From Earliella scabrosa (lineage: Eukaryota > Basidiomycota > Agaricomycetes > Polyporales > Polyporaceae): a stretch of 64,000 bases of DNA. Both the position numbers and the translations under genes were made by a program. The notes below the pieces were generated by a model. It was not told where the DNA came from. It worked only from the letters and a program-made list of their open reading frames with translations, and ran no database searches. Location: positions 992,001-1,056,000 of the forward strand of contig JABYQQ010000010.1 in the NCBI GenBank assembly GCA_022605405.1, in the 5' to 3' direction. Shown here in pieces: positions 12,062 through 24,678 of the stretch; within the stretch, counting starts at the first letter, position 1, and every line of letters starts with the position of its first letter.

Positions 12062-13510
12062 CTAGGGGCAATACTCTCCGTCCTTGTCGGAATCATAGTC
12101 GAAGGCGTCGCAGAGGGGTTCGGCGTCGTTGTCGTCGTCGAGATCTTCCTGGGTCGCCTTACCCTTCCCCTTGACGTTGTTCGGCTTCGGGAGAGCTTTC
12201 CCCATGTTCGACACCTGTCCTTTCCCTTTGCCCTTGGCCATTCCGGTAGCGGAGCGTCCCTTGCCGCCTTTGGACATCCCAGTTGCCGCCTTGCCCTTTC
12301 CCTTCGAGGCAGCGGACGTGGTCCGTCGTGTAGTCGACATGGTCTGTTGACGGCTACCACTGGCTACTGGTGCCGGTGCAGTCTCGGCTGACGCCATGGG
12401 CTTAGGCTTCGCACCGACCTGAAAGACGATTGTCAGCCTCAAGCTCAAGTCGACCGACAGCAAGGGAACGAACTCACTTGGCACTTGTGGCGCTTCCTCA
12501 TGCCACGAGTAAGCATCGCGTCGCATCCCTTGCATGCAATCTTGCGACCCATGTGGTTCTCTTGGACGTGGCGCGAGATACCGTCCCACACCAACTCGGA
12601 GTCGCATCCGGGCCACAAACACCGGTGCTTGTCCTTGGATTTGCTTTTAACGGGGACACCAAGCATCTTGTAGTGTCCACGTAGATGGTCAGTGATTGCT
12701 TTGGGGTCGCTGAGCCGCAGGATGAATGGCTGAGGGCCGCCGTCTTCATCCACAGCGCACAGGGGGCATGAGGTCCCCTCATGATCTCCGTCTCCGCCTT
12801 CGCTCTCAGGTCTTGAGCCAAGTACGTGTCTCTCCTGATCGCCACCAACTTGGACGTCCTCCCGACAACGCTTTCTGGAGGGTTCACCTGTCGACGACCG
12901 GGAAGGGCCCGCCAGGGGAGCCTCGTGCTCCGAACCACCTCTCGCCCTCTTGTGTCCAGTCGGAGTCGAGGCCTGGGGGTGAGATAAAGACTCTACGAGA
13001 GCCTTCTGGACCTCCACCTCGCTCTCCATGATGGGATTCCACAGAGGTCCAGGGGTGGTTGCCAGTGTCCCCGAGGACTCGGGGACATCGCTGAACGTAG
13101 TCCCGACCAACGACGAGGAAGATGGGGCCGGGGCGAAGACGGGATACGGGGGATCAAGAACCAGTGTGTCCTGTAATAATCAAGACAGAAGGTACAGCGA
13201 GCCGCGCAAAGTGTCAATCGCGACTAGCAGGCATCCAGCACGAAGTATACACGCACCTGTTGGGGAAACCTATCGTCGAACAAGAAATGCCCCATCCACT
13301 CGGGGTTCTCCTCCACGTACTCCCCGGGAAACTCCTAAAATCCGAATCGCAAGAGATGGCCAAACCGGGGCAGCATAGTGAGGATTGGATGCTTGAGTCT
13401 AAACCGCAAGCAACACGTACCGTTGCCCCCGTCTGGTGTGCGGAGGTCATCATTTGGTCCTGATAAATGGCGGTGAAAGAGAGGGTGGGGGCGGAGAGGA
13501 AACCGAACAT
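12062..13510 (-). CDS. Three-finger zinc-finger protein, paralog C
   Basis: Predicted 405-residue member of the local zinc-finger family. Exons 13510-13421, 13334-13257, 13170-12478 and 12418-12062 are all phase 0. Exon 2 encodes the acidic block EYVEENPEWMGHFLFDDRFP. Fingers: Cys191, Cys194, His218, His222; Cys240, Cys245, His257, His262; Cys269, Cys272, His284, Cys286, with an intron one residue later. The last exon is built from KGKGKA / KGGKGR / KGKGKG repeats and ends acidic (DYDSDKDGEYCP). Finger 1 has a longer Cys-to-His loop than in A, D or E. A frameshifted copy of exons 2 and 3 lies at about 46521-47112 on the same strand and keeps the intron between them, which helped fix the exon borders here. 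Function unknown. Confidence 0.8.
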
Positions 13511-16500
13511 GATTGAAGAATGAGAAAGCGTAAGAGAGACGGGAGGCGGAGCGCAAGGAAACGGGCGACGAAGAAGCGCGAGTGAGAGTTGGGGGAGACC
13601 GAGTGAGGGAGCGCTTATGCTTTTTCAACACGGTCAACGTGACGTGACCGGACAACGCGTCCAGGGAACAATCCGCGTTTGGCTGGACTGTGACCACGCA
13701 CGCGTCCAGCGCACGACTCCGAACTGTTGGACACATCGCAGGAGGAAGGTACCCGCCGGGAGGGCACCAGACCACGTACGACTGGTTAGGATGTGTCGCG
13801 GTCTCCGTGAGCTCCCCTGCACCGTCTTGAACTGAGGTTCTTGCGCTGAGATTCTTGCGCTCGCATTCCAAGTAGCAACATGTCTATATGCTGGCCTGTC
13901 CACCTGTGATCGCGAGGCCTGGCCACATGTCGGAGCTGGAGCTAGTACGAGCCACGTTTCAGCGTGTCTGCCCTGACTTACCTCTGTTCACTGACCTTGC
14001 TCCTCAGCAACGCTCTAAACACGGACGAGAGACTAAGGAGCATACGAGTGGACGGACGCGACGAGGGGATGGTTTAAGAACAAGTGGCACGGACAGGTGT
14101 GTTGACATGTGCTATTATATGGTCTCTGCATTCTAATGCCTAGTCTCGTCAGCATTCTTGAATGCGCAAGACAAGAGGCAAAGCTCACATGCTATGCAGA
14201 TCGCTTTGCCGAAGTCCCAGTGGCCACCTCCATTCACTCAGCCACGACGCTTCGAACCCACCCGCGCCTACCGCCTGTTCCATCTTCATCGACGACCTCC
14301 CATTCCGTCAACGTTCCGCACGTCATATTGCGTAGGTTCGGCGACGGAAAGCCCCACAGCGTTCTATAACGGTCAGTCTCAATGCGCGGGCTGGCATCTA
14401 TTCGAGGGTTCGCAAGGCCGAACTCACGAACCGTCGAAAGTCAATCCATCCAACACCAAAGGCAACGAAGGACACCGTTCAAGATACTCAGCATCGATTC
14501 TACACACGTACACAGAGTCCAAGCAGAGAGGAGCCTACAAGCCGGAATCTTCGGCCACACACATGCACAGTCGAACACATGTGCAGTTGAGGTAAGTTCA
14601 TTTACATGCAAACACGATGCGACACGAAGCTCAAATCGCTGCCTCGCAGAATGCGCGTGATCTCGACCGTCGTGGTCGGTGCTCAGACGCAATGTTCATG
14701 CATTGTGAGCCACTCGCGCGACGGCACACAGCTTCGACGTCGCTCCGTCGTGCGCTGAATGCACCGCTAGTCTGAACTAGGCAGACCACGGACGTATGTA
14801 GGAACCCGCCGGCGAACGATGGACATCCTTTGAACCCCTACACATGACTATATGCCCAAGATCCTGCCGCACATTGAGCAGAGCCCTCTGCACGACATGA
14901 AGCAGGCCCGCCGAGCATAAGGTCGAGCCGCTCCTGCTACCGGTAAGTAATAGCGTCTCACACACGTCCACATTCCCCCTCACACAGTACATTCGTCACA
15001 GGCTCTGAAGCGACTTTAAGGCACATCGATTACGCTGCACTACCATGCCCAGGAGCCGACTGCCCGTCGTACTCGGTGCGCGAAGTGACGGTGTGGGTAC
15101 CTCGTCTCGTGAACGATGAGCTACGATGAGCAGACGGCTTCTGCCCATGAAGTGTCGTCTTCGCGCTGGCTGCGCCACCACTCTCAAGATGACAAGACCA
15201 CAGTGCGAGGAGCGGCTATTTATAGGCTCACCAAGAACGATGGAAGACACCGCAGACCAGCGCGAGCACGAAGAACGCAGTCAGACGATGCGAATTCTGT
15301 GAGTTCACTGCGTTGTATCATGTATCTCAGGTCCTTTGCCATAGATAGCCAGTTGGCTTATCAATGTTAACTCGAGTCTTGTGCTCTGAAAGTCTCAGTC
15401 ATGAATGCACTATAGCACGAAGCGCCTTCAACTCCCGCGGATACACCAACCGTAGCGTACTTAGCAAGAGCAAGCACCCACAACAGGCAAGTCCAACATT
15501 GTTGAGCACGTGACCTGAGAGAACGGCACGAGGGTGGGTAGCGCCCTTCCTAGCAGCACTCGCCATCCTCGCACAGTGCTCTCAGAACTCGTCCGACAAA
15601 TACAACGCCTCGTTCTCGACGCCAGAGGTATCCTCGACGACGCTGGAGCGTTTGCGTGTTGACGCTCGCGCTCCATCAACCATGGCGTTTATCCAAACCA
15701 CCGTTGTGCTAGGTCTTCTTTGACCTATAGCAAGTCGCGCACCATTAGAATCCGCACGTAAGTGACCTACCTTCTTTTTCATCGATATATACACTGATCG
15801 CGACAGTATAATCGCAGCGAGAGCTCCTACATGTGTCCCACCTTGAGGTTTGGAGCGAGCGTCCGACCACCCTTCTAACCGTGCGCGCGCTCCCTTCCTC
15901 CTCATGCGCTCACGCACTGAGTACGCTGTACACAGTTCACTCGACTGCGAAAGCCCGTGGTCGATACTTCAGCCGCGGGTCAGTCCTTTTATACCGCGAG
16001 CAACTGACGAGCGCGGACCGTCGTTCGTTCCGACGTATCCACTCCATCCCTCAACGACCAGGGTCATTCGAGGAGCGACCCTGCTAACCCGTCGGCCATA
16101 TAACACCGTCATTATGCTCGCGCGGGGGCGTGGCCCAGGTGGTCAGTCGGTGACCACAGACAACGCGACCAAGTGCCGCAGTAGACCGTCTCGAGGCCTG
16201 CACGGCCACTCGTTTCAACGGCGATGCAGTCGCCGCTGTGGCGTCATACGTCCTTGCGATGAAGGAATGAAGTCTCGCTCTCGATATCCTTCCCGTACAG
16301 ATCATGGTCCAGGGGAGTAGTTCAAGAGGACTTGAAGAGGACTGGATGTGCTTACCGAGTGGCCCAAGCGCGGCGCCTACACAGGGCACCACAGACCTCG
16401 GCTATGAGGAGGTCGCTATGGCCTCCGAGGTAGGACGGCTCCGACTACGGGGCTGTGTTGTTCATCCGTATGTCCGGGTACCGTGGTGCTTCAAAGCTCG

Positions 16501-17587
16501 ATGCTGCCCTGAAGAAAGCGTCACCAGGTCGCCGAACAAGCGGTGGGGAACAGGGGGTTGGGCTACGTCAACAGTCTATGTTGACTTTGGAGACCGGGGA
16601 GGGACGATTGTCGCGGTATCGGGCACATATACCGTGAGCATTGGGCGAGCGGAACGGATCTATACGAGACGTACTGCAATGCTAGCCTTGTGCTCCCTCT
16701 TTCACGGGTTGCAGTCCCGTAACTCCTGTCGATGTCCCCTTGCTATATCTTGCTTCCTGCGTCCTCCCTGCAAAATCGCGATAGTCCATGCCGGTTTCCA
16801 AGCCCAAGAGAAGCGATTTAACGAGAAAGCAAGGAGAACAGACCCAAGTGCGCAGACTCTGCGAGATGGTTGAGGGGTGCGCGACTGGCGCTGTCGGGTT
16901 TTGTTGGCGGAGTTCGCCTCACTCGCACGATTGTCGCGAACGCTCGCCATGCAGAAGATCACTTTCACTCTTCTATATCCATCTGTGCTCTACGGTTTTC
17001 GCCCCATTTTTCGCCTCATGCAGACGGCTATGAACCCACGACTGGTGCGCGTATGCATCGCGGAGGGTGCGCTGGGATGCTACTGAACACGCGCCAATAT
17101 CGTGGTGCGGAACGAGGACCAAAATCTGTTACTCCGCACGGAGTCCGACGTCCCAGGAGGGCAGGACGGAGGGACGGAGACAAGCGAATTCCTTCGTTGA
17201 ACACGCCGTTGACAGCACCTCTCCGCTCCCAGGGACTTGGCCACCTGGTGGATGGAGTTGTTGCCCACCCTCGCGCTCTCTGAATGTGTTAGGATGGCAT
17301 ATGGTACGTGCACGCCTATGTTACATGAGTCCTCCGGGATCTACTACACGAAAAGACACGAAAGTACACTGCGGCGGGAGATCTATGCCCTATCGTGTCC
17401 ACCACAGGCACTTGCCTAGTTCGGCGATGAATCACAGCCCAATGTATGCAATTGTTGACACCGATGGACTCTCCGCGCCTCCACGAGGCGTCAACGAAGA
17501 CCGCATGAAATGGAGCATGGTAGGGGGAGTGTTGCGTTGCGAGGGAGGGATAGCATTAGACAGTTGTAAGACTATACACACGGTTTA
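13511..17587. other. Long stretch without a supportable gene
   Basis: About 4 kb with scattered frames of up to about 190 codons on both strands and no recognisable domain. Possible exon-like pieces are a minus-strand frame at 15582-15917 and a hydrophobic minus-strand stretch near 15255-15290 (TAFFVLALVCGVF). I could not splice these into a gene. A decayed membrane-protein gene is possible but unproven. Confidence 0.35.
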
Positions 17588-18392
17588 CTATGATGAGGCC
17601 TCTACAGATTGACCGGGGTGGACGTCTGGAGGCACTTCCGGGAGAATCAAGAGGTTCCCCAGCCTTGGCGGTGCTTTCTGGTCGATGAACTCCATCCTAG
17701 TAGGGAGCTTGTCGCAGGCAAGGCGTAGCGCTGAGAGTCATGTCATGTTAGATGCAACCCTCGCAGGCGTCGGAGACGAGAACGCACCTTCTCGTGCCAA
17801 CTCTTCGCGAATGGGCGCACCTCCCAGCTCGAACAGAACGCGTCCGGGGGCAACGCTGTGACGAGACGGTCAGGATGCATGGTTAGAGAGGGTGTGACGT
17901 GCAACTCACCGAGTCGCCCAGAACTCAAACGAGCCCTTTCCCTTACCCATACGGGTTTCGTTACCCTGAAACACGCTGTGAGCTACAGAAGCTCATGCGA
18001 CAGCGATGCGCACACACCTTTATGCAGACCGGGACGTCGGGGAACACCCGCATGTACACCTTGGCGCCCTTGATAGGCTTCAGCTTCCTCCTCAACGCCT
18101 CGTCCGCAGACTTGAGCTGCTTCGCCGTTATCCGCATGCCATTGCCCTTCACCCGGATGCCCCACTCGCCATACGCCAGCGTCGTACCCTTCGTCGAGCC
18201 GCCGACCGGGATGGGCAGGACGCCCTTGTGTCGCTTGAGGAACTTGACCGAACGCGGCGCGAGCTGGTGCCGGCCGCGCGCAAAGACCAGCGAGGACGCG
18301 CTCAGAGACGGCGTGAAGACCGAGAGGGGCGACGTCCAGGTCGCTGGCCGGCACGCAGCCAGCAGCGACCGGGCAGATGGTAGAGAGAACAT
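17588..18392 (-). CDS. MRPL16: Mitochondrial large-subunit ribosomal protein uL16m
   Basis: Structural protein of the mitochondrial 54S subunit, homologous to bacterial L16, lying near the peptidyl-transferase region. Exons 18392-18018, 17965-17910, 17855-17788 and 17730-17588 give 213 residues in consistent phase. An Arg/Ser/Ala-rich N-terminus (MFSLPSARSLLAACRPA) fits a mitochondrial presequence. Family landmarks are FLKRHKGVLPIPVGGSTKG, GIRVKGNGMRITAKQL, KPIKGAKVYMRVFPDVPVC, KGKGSFEFWA and VAPGRVLFELGG. The start at 18392 gives a presequence of normal size. A longer upstream frame exists, but its extension lacks features. It shares a 165-bp divergent promoter region with the gene at 18558. 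Confidence 0.93.
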
Positions 18393-18557
18393 GGGAGGGA
18401 TGCTTATGTAAGCAGAGCCGTTCCGCGCGAAATGAGTGTCGCGCGCCTGTCTTCGTCCGACGTCGCTGTCGATCCCGTCTAGCTCGCAGCTCCCATCGCC
18501 CAACTCGACTCAACTGGCGCATCCTCATCTCCTCCGGTTTCTTCGTTTGTGGACGCC
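18393..18557. promoter_or_regulatory. Divergent promoter region, MRPL16 / gene at 18558
   Basis: These 165 bases separate two start codons pointing apart, so both promoters and 5' leaders must overlap here. No named element was identified. Shared control of a mitochondrial ribosomal protein and a putative mitochondrial partner is an inference. Confidence 0.5.
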
Positions 18558-19195
18558 ATGCAGCGAGCTCTGCCCCACAGCCTCAAGCACCTCGTAACCA
18601 GGCGAGCGAGTCCGGAGGCGCGCAACCTCGTCCTCGGGCTCATCTCGCAGAACCCACCGCTCACCATCCAAGACCTCTACAAGCTGACGACCAAGGAGCA
18701 GCAGGCGCAGCAACCAGAGTCGTCCGACCCCAACTCCCTCCCCATCCCGTCCATGAGGTGCGTCTGCCACGCCGCCCGCGCTCCACGTGGGTGCGCTCAC
18801 CATCCCCCTCCCCCTCCCCCGCCAGGTACCTGAAGAAGGTCGTGCTCCCGGACCTCGAGCAGGAAGGCGTGGTTGAGAAGGTGCACACAAAAGAGCCCCT
18901 CTCCGAGGAGGAGCTCGAGCGCATGCGCGCGAACCTGGCCAAGTCGCGCAAGACCAAGCCCGTCGCCCTTTCCTCGCACGTCGCGTACTGGCGGTGGCAG
19001 CTGAGGCAGGCGAGGGACGAGGAGCCTCTCAAGGAGGAGAAGCGGCGGTTCGGGACGGAGGTCGGCGTGGGCGAGGACTGGTCGCATCTGAACAAGCGGC
19101 GGCAGCGGGCGCGCGAGGAGAAGGTCGCGAGGGACGTGGCGTGGCTTAAGGAGCTGGAGGCGGCGCGGAGGGAGGGCATGTCGAGCAGGTCATAG
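18558..19195 (+). CDS. Small basic protein, possibly mitochondrial
   Basis: Two exons (18558-18757, 18826-19195) encode 189 residues. The N-terminus (MQRALPHSLKHLVTRRA) is Arg-rich, has no acidic residue and could form an amphipathic helix, as in mitochondrial targeting. It is followed by a short helical part (TIQDLYKLTTKEQQ) and, after the intron, a charged helical region (YLKKVVLPDLEQEGVV, then many Glu/Arg/Lys). No catalytic motif or named domain is visible. Divergence from MRPL16 suggests a mitochondrial translation or assembly role, but this is inference. I do not recognise the family with confidence. The codon pattern (strong G/C third positions) and clean splice sites support a real gene. 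Confidence 0.75.
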
Positions 19196-19573
19196 GTCAG
19201 AATCAGACCGTGAGTGCCCCATGGATACACAGAACCGTCCATGCGTTAACGGCGTGGTACAAGTGCTGCTACGTGCATAATATTACACTACTTACCATCT
19301 ACATCATTGTCCGACCTCTGGAGATGCCCGAAAACTGGCTGGACAGTTTGCAGAACAACCTGCTTAAGTGTCCCTTTGTGTCAGGATGTCCCTGCAACGA
19401 ATGCTGCTACCACCATCCGAGTGACTGCAGTCATACATCCAGCCGTATATGTTACAATGTATAGGCGTGCCCGATGTCCATCCCAATGCATTAGATAGCT
19501 CTGCAATACACACTTCAATACCGACCGTGCCTGAGCAAGCAGACCAGCAGCCGTAGCCATAACAGACTACCCC
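19196..19573. other. Convergent intergenic region
   Basis: This separates the converging ends of the gene at 18558 and PRP3. No coding signal; it holds both 3' ends. Confidence 0.6.
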
Positions 19574-21873
19574 CTAGAACAGCTCCTCTTCCTCGGGTTT
19601 CCAGTTCTTCGCCTGGTCCCAGTACCCCGCGAGCTTCGGACCCAACGCCTCCTTCGCGCTGGCGTCCGTCGGGCAGCTCTTCGGTTTGAAGTTGTTGAAC
19701 GACCGGTCGCGCAGCATGCCCTCCCAAACCAGCCAACACTTGTTGTCCTCGAGCGACACGGGGCCCTCCTCGCCCTCCGCACTGGCGGCGACGGCCTTGC
19801 CCTTGCCCTTGGCCTCGCCGTTCTCGTCGTCCTCGAGCTCGACGTCCTCGTTGCCGCGCTCGCGCGCCGCCTCCGTCCACGCGATGCGGTGGAGCATCAG
19901 GCGTTTGTACGTGCGGATGAACTTCGCGGCGCCCTCGACGTAGACCATGCTGAACGAGGGGTTGAAGATGCACACGCCGGATAGATTCATCTGTTCCGCG
20001 TTCTTGCGGACCTTGAAGCGGTGTGCTGGGTCTGAGAGCGTCTTGACCCTGGCAGGTGCAACTCGTCAGCAACCGCGGGCGTGCATGGGGCAGATGACGT
20101 GGATATACGTACTTGAACACTGCGCCGTAGATACCCTTCTTCTCTTCTTCGACCTTCTTCGTCTCGATCTTCTCGCGACGCTGCTCGTCCGTGAGCTTGC
20201 GCTCCGCGTTCATCTTCTCGTGCTGGTGTTTGCGCATCGCGACCTCTCGTCTGACGCGCGCTTCCACGCGCGTCGGGTCTTGCACAGCGTCGGAGGTCAG
20301 CACCTTCATCAGGTTTGCCAGACGAACTTCATCCAAGGTGTCAGCGTAATTCGATAGACGTAGATCGTCTGTAGATGTACCTTTCGGAGGGTCCGCCGGG
20401 ATAAGACCCATCCGGATACGATCCCGTTTGTCCTGCAGCTCCGCCTGCCGCCGTTGCTTCCTCATCTTCTTCTGCTCCTGTAGACGAACATGACGTCAGT
20501 CATTGACCATGGGTGGCAGACGTCATATGATGAGCAACATACCTTCTTCGTGAGCTTGAGTGGCTTGAGGGTCGCCTTATTCTTGTCGCCAGGTGCAGGT
20601 ATAGGGATCGGGTGCTGGATGTACATCGAGATTGGGGACGTGTTGTTACGTATGTGCATATTCTCGATGCCCAGAGATAGGTCGTCGTACGTCTTGTTGG
20701 GCAATAGTGCGGCGTCCCACCACTCCGCTTCCGGAGGAGCATCTCGCTGAGGCACGCAGTCAGTATCCTCCAGGCAGAACGAGACCGACCGAGACATACC
20801 CTGATGTTCTTCTCGAGCGTTTCGAACTCGGAGTCCAGGCCAGCTTTCTTGGCGCTCTCTGCAATACGCTGCTTCAACTGCTCGAGCTGCGCTTCTTGTC
20901 GCACTTGATTTGCGATCTGCACATACTTGCCCTTAGGGTTGAAGCGGAACTGCCGGCCAACACGCTCTTTGGGCGCGCCTTCAAACCCACTATCGGCAGG
21001 GGTCGTAGACGCAGACGCGTATGGGTTCGCCTTCACCTCCATGGGTACGATAGGGGTAGGCGCTGGGGGTGGCGTGGGCGCGTTTCGTACGTTCGCCTTG
21101 ATGGACGCGAACTTAGGCTGCATCGGCTTGTAGCGGTCCTTCTTGGACTGCGGGACAGTCGGGGTGTCGTCGAGCAGGATAGGATGGGCAGCCATTTTGA
21201 GACCGGCACCCTGCTGGGTAGGCTCTGGGGCCACCACGTTCTTCTTCTTGCTTGCCTGAGGGACAGACTGGTGTGGTGCATTGGTTGGCGACAGTTTGGG
21301 ACAGAGTGCAAATATGCAACTCACCATGTAGGGGTTATCCTTAACGGCAAGCTTGCTCTGTGCCTCGGCCACACGTTTCTTCGCCTCAGCAATGCGACGC
21401 GCCATGTCATCTAGGATGGGCGGGGATGGTGTGGCCGTAGCCGACGCTGCAACAGAAGTTGCGCGGGGTGTCGGAGCAGCAGATGATGCTGCAGAAGATG
21501 TCTTCCTCAACGCCGCTAGCTTGGCTTCTATCTCAGCCCTCTTCTGGGCAATGAGGGCATCCCCAGACAACTGAACGTCTCTTGTTGAGAGCGAGTGCGC
21601 CAGTACATGGTCGAGACCACTCACCGCTGAACCTGAGGCCGTGCCATTTGAGGATGTCTGAGCAGGCACAAGAGGGTTATAGCACACATTCAGGCCATGG
21701 TAAGAAGCATATTCACCTTCGCGAGATAGAGGAATAGCACTCACGGCATCGCTGCAGAGAGAGGCGTCGTCAGGCAGTCTAGCAGGAGCATACGAGGGAA
21801 ACCCGTACCTTCTCAGCTTCTTCGCTGCACTCGTATCACCATTGCCTTCCCAGGCGCGTTTCTTGTCGCTCAT
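19574..21873 (-). CDS. PRP3: U4/U6 snRNP splicing factor Prp3
   Basis: Core spliceosomal protein that binds U4/U6 snRNA and is needed for U4/U6.U5 tri-snRNP assembly in the nucleus. Eight exons (21873-21745, 21657-21625, 21570-21325, 21255-20800, 20746-20543, 20477-20381, 20326-20113, 20048-19574) give 617 residues in phase, near the usual family length. Landmarks: KANPYAS and RQFRFNPKGKYVQIANQ before the PRP3 domain; PEAEWWDAALLP and YIQHPIPIPAP; KKMRKQRRQAELQDKRDRI; AVQDPTRVEARVRREVA; then the DUF1115 C-terminal domain (SGVCIFNPSFSMVYVEG, IRTYKRLMLHRI, NKCWLVWEG). Intron 6 uses GTACAT...GAAG and restores the conserved PPKVRLANLMKVL. Introns 1-3 are multiples of three and stop-free. An acidic insertion near the end (VELEDDENGEAKGKG) looks disordered. 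Confidence 0.95.
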
Positions 21874-22098
21874 TGTGCTTGCCGGACTTGGGACGGTGGA
21901 CGCGAGGACGAGGGTGAGAGCAAGGTGCGGGAGGCGCCTGTCGGGGGGGCCTGTCGGAATTTAGAGCGCTAAGGTCTCGCTAAGTCCTTATCGGGGCTTA
22001 TTGACGCTATTGCTCTGGGTTATCCGAACAATTGTCTCTTCAATATCGGCGAGGCGGGCCACCGACCGAGCTTTGCACCGAACCTGCACCCATCCACC
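21874..22098. promoter_or_regulatory. Divergent promoter region, PRP3 / DCP1
   Basis: These 225 bases lie between the divergent start codons of two RNA-processing genes and must hold both promoters. I could not assign a specific element. Confidence 0.5.
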
Positions 22099-24678
22099 AT
22101 GGCTCCTCGCCGACACCGCTCCGTCTCGAATGTACAGAATGTACAAACCGCTACGCCGCCCCCTCAACGAACATTTACACCTGCTGCCAACTCGCAGCGA
22201 CAGCTAGGCATGCTTCCCACAGTCTATGCAAGCAACATGAAGGTCCTCTCTCGACGAGAACCGTCCATCACAGCTATCATCGACCAGTTCAGCCACGTGT
22301 GTCTCTACCGCTACAACGGGCAGAAGTGGGAGAAACACGGCTACGAGGGGAGCATGTTCATCTACGAAAAGTGCGTTCAGCTGCAGCCAGGCGCGTTCCC
22401 CGTTCCTCAGACACCAGAGCAGGTCAACATATCCGACATATGGCTTCTACATTCTCAACCGGATGGGCACGGAAGACTATGTCCGCCCGATCTACCCAGA
22501 GGATGACATGGAGATCATTGGGGATTACCTCATGTGTCGTTTGTACCTCGACTACACGAAAACACGCCTCGACATGGGACTACCCTACCCAATACCTCCT
22601 GAGGCCCGCGAAGCGTTCAACGCCGAACTCACCAAACGCATCCCACCAGAAGAGCGAGACAAGGACAAAGACAAAGAAAAGAGAGGAAGGTCAACTACCC
22701 TTGGTCTCTGGATGTATCCGACGGATGCACGGGAGCCGCTGAAAGAAGTCATGATGAGGTACGTATGCGTCCGTTCAACGACATGATCAACAAGCGATTG
22801 TTTTTGCGACTGTGATTGCGCATTTTCCCCTCGATGCTGCTGCGGAAACAAAGCAGCCCGGAGGTGCATGGGCGCCTGCATCAGGTCGCGACTTGCGTCC
22901 CACTTCCTCCTACGTACCCCCATGTTGCGGAGTCAATTTGCTGATCACAACCCCAGGCTGCACCACTATGTCAAGCAAGGGCTGCCATATCCCGACGAGT
23001 TTCGATATGGTCCCGGACGGCCACCGCCCCCGAATCCTCACCTGCGTACCGCGAGTCGCGCCTCTGCCCATGTACCATCAGGTAAAACATCAATGATTCT
23101 CGTGCTCTTGGAATATGTTGCTGAGTGTTTAGAAGATCGCACGGACGGCGTTCAAACGGCTCCCCCCGACGGCATAGTTGTCAGCCAATCGCACTCTGTC
23201 ACCACCATCACCAACGGTGCAGGCTCTAGTGTTGAACTTGACAAGCTCTTTGCCAAGCTGCTGCCAATTCCCGCAGCTCCTCCGGAACCCCCATCTTCCG
23301 TTCCACCGGCAGGGAAATCAGTTCATGATCTTTTCGCTGCTGCCCTAGGTGGCGGCGCGCATCATCAGCTTTCCTCATCGGCCCAGCAGGCGCCGTCAGT
23401 CCCTCTAACAGCACCAAACCCACCTCTAACGGGGCATTCTCTGCTGAACATGATGTTCGCCTCCGCATCGGCTAGCTCGAGCTCCATATTCAACGACGTA
23501 CAACCTGCCCAACCGCTTCCTTCCCAGCCGGAGGAGATTGTGATCGTCTCTCCGAAGCCCACTTCCAGTGCGCTACCCCACGTCCTGAACCAAGACGTCA
23601 TCTCCTCCATCTTGGGACTCACCCCTGACTCGCGTGCGTCGTCTGCCGCACCTAGCTCTGTTGGATCTCGCCGGTCCGCCCAACACCGATACGAGGGTGA
23701 CAACGAATATAGCGAAGGCGATTTCGCGTCCGAAGGAGAGTACTCGAAGTCAAACGTCCGCACTCCCAGCGCCCGAGCGATTCCAACGCTTGCCGTCCCC
23801 CAGGTCCCGTCCTCCGAGTCCGAGTCGGACGTTGCAGGGAAGACCAATGGGTCTCGTCGCATCGCTGGAGATGTCACACCCCGACCTCCCGTGGGCGGCA
23901 TGCGTCTGCCGCCCACTTCCCCTCCGCAGTTCCAGCAACGTACAGCGACGCCCAACACCAACGGAAAGGTGAACGGCAATGGCGCCGCACCGTCCCCTGC
24001 ACCCGCATCCGGGTCTGCGCCACGCGCTCGGACCCTCGTTCCCTTCGAGGCCAACTCTGATCTCTGGCCTTACCCGCGCGCTCCACTCGACGATCGTTCG
24101 TTCGAGCAGGACGACGTAGTTGAGCTCGACTTCACCGACACGCGCGCGCTCAGCGACCCCGCTATCTTCTCTTCTCGCCTGAAAGAGAAGAAGGACAAGA
24201 AGGAGAAGGGGAAGAAGGGCCGCAAGGAGCGCGAGAAGGAGAAGGAGCGAGAAAAGGCGGAAATTGAGAAGGGCTGGGACCTGCCCACGCACACGCAGGG
24301 CCAACCGGCTTACCAGGCCGCTGCAACAGGTCCCGTCGCCGAGGCCGCGACGACGGCCACTAAGCCGCAGGCCGCGAAGAGTCCTAACCAGGCGAAGATG
24401 ACTGTTACCAACGGCCAGCCCCAACCTCAAGGTCAGAACAGTGCCTTGAACGGTACAGCAGCGAAGGACGCGATCATCGCCGCGATGTCCGCGCAGGCGA
24501 AGACTACGGGCCAACCAAGTGTCGGAAAGAAGGATTTCGTTCGAGACCTGCTCACTCTCATTCATGTGAGTTTCCGCATCTGTGTACGCACGGTGTCGCA
24601 GGTTGCTGATGATGGGAGCAGATGGACCCTCAATTCGTTGATAGTCTCTGGCAAGACTACCTCGCGCGTTCTGCATAG
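22099..24678 (+). CDS. DCP1: mRNA decapping activator Dcp1
   Basis: EVH1-fold activator of the decapping enzyme Dcp2; it acts in cytoplasmic 5'-3' mRNA decay and P-bodies. Exons 22099-22370, 22423-22758, 22957-23081, 23133-24565 and 24622-24678 give 740 residues in phase. The EVH1 domain spans about residues 35-190: SIIDQ-like SITAIIDQFSHVCLYRYN, QKWEKHGYEGSMFIYEK, then across intron 1 YGFYILNRMG. Residues after about 240 are a long disordered Ser/Pro-rich region with basic KEKEREKA-type repeats. The last exon completes a C-terminal segment (DLLTLIHMDPQFVDSLWQDY) resembling the Dcp1 trimerisation helix. Intron 3 (51 bp) is stop-free and frame-preserving. The 198-bp intron 2 has no coding signal. 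Confidence 0.92.

Noticed and set aside
14240..14270. TTCGAA-containing segment considered as a tRNA T-arm
   Set aside because: Flanking bases do not pair as a T-stem, and no acceptor or anticodon arms fit nearby.
20632..21414. 260-codon + strand frame over PRP3
   Set aside because: Antisense shadow of PRP3 exons.
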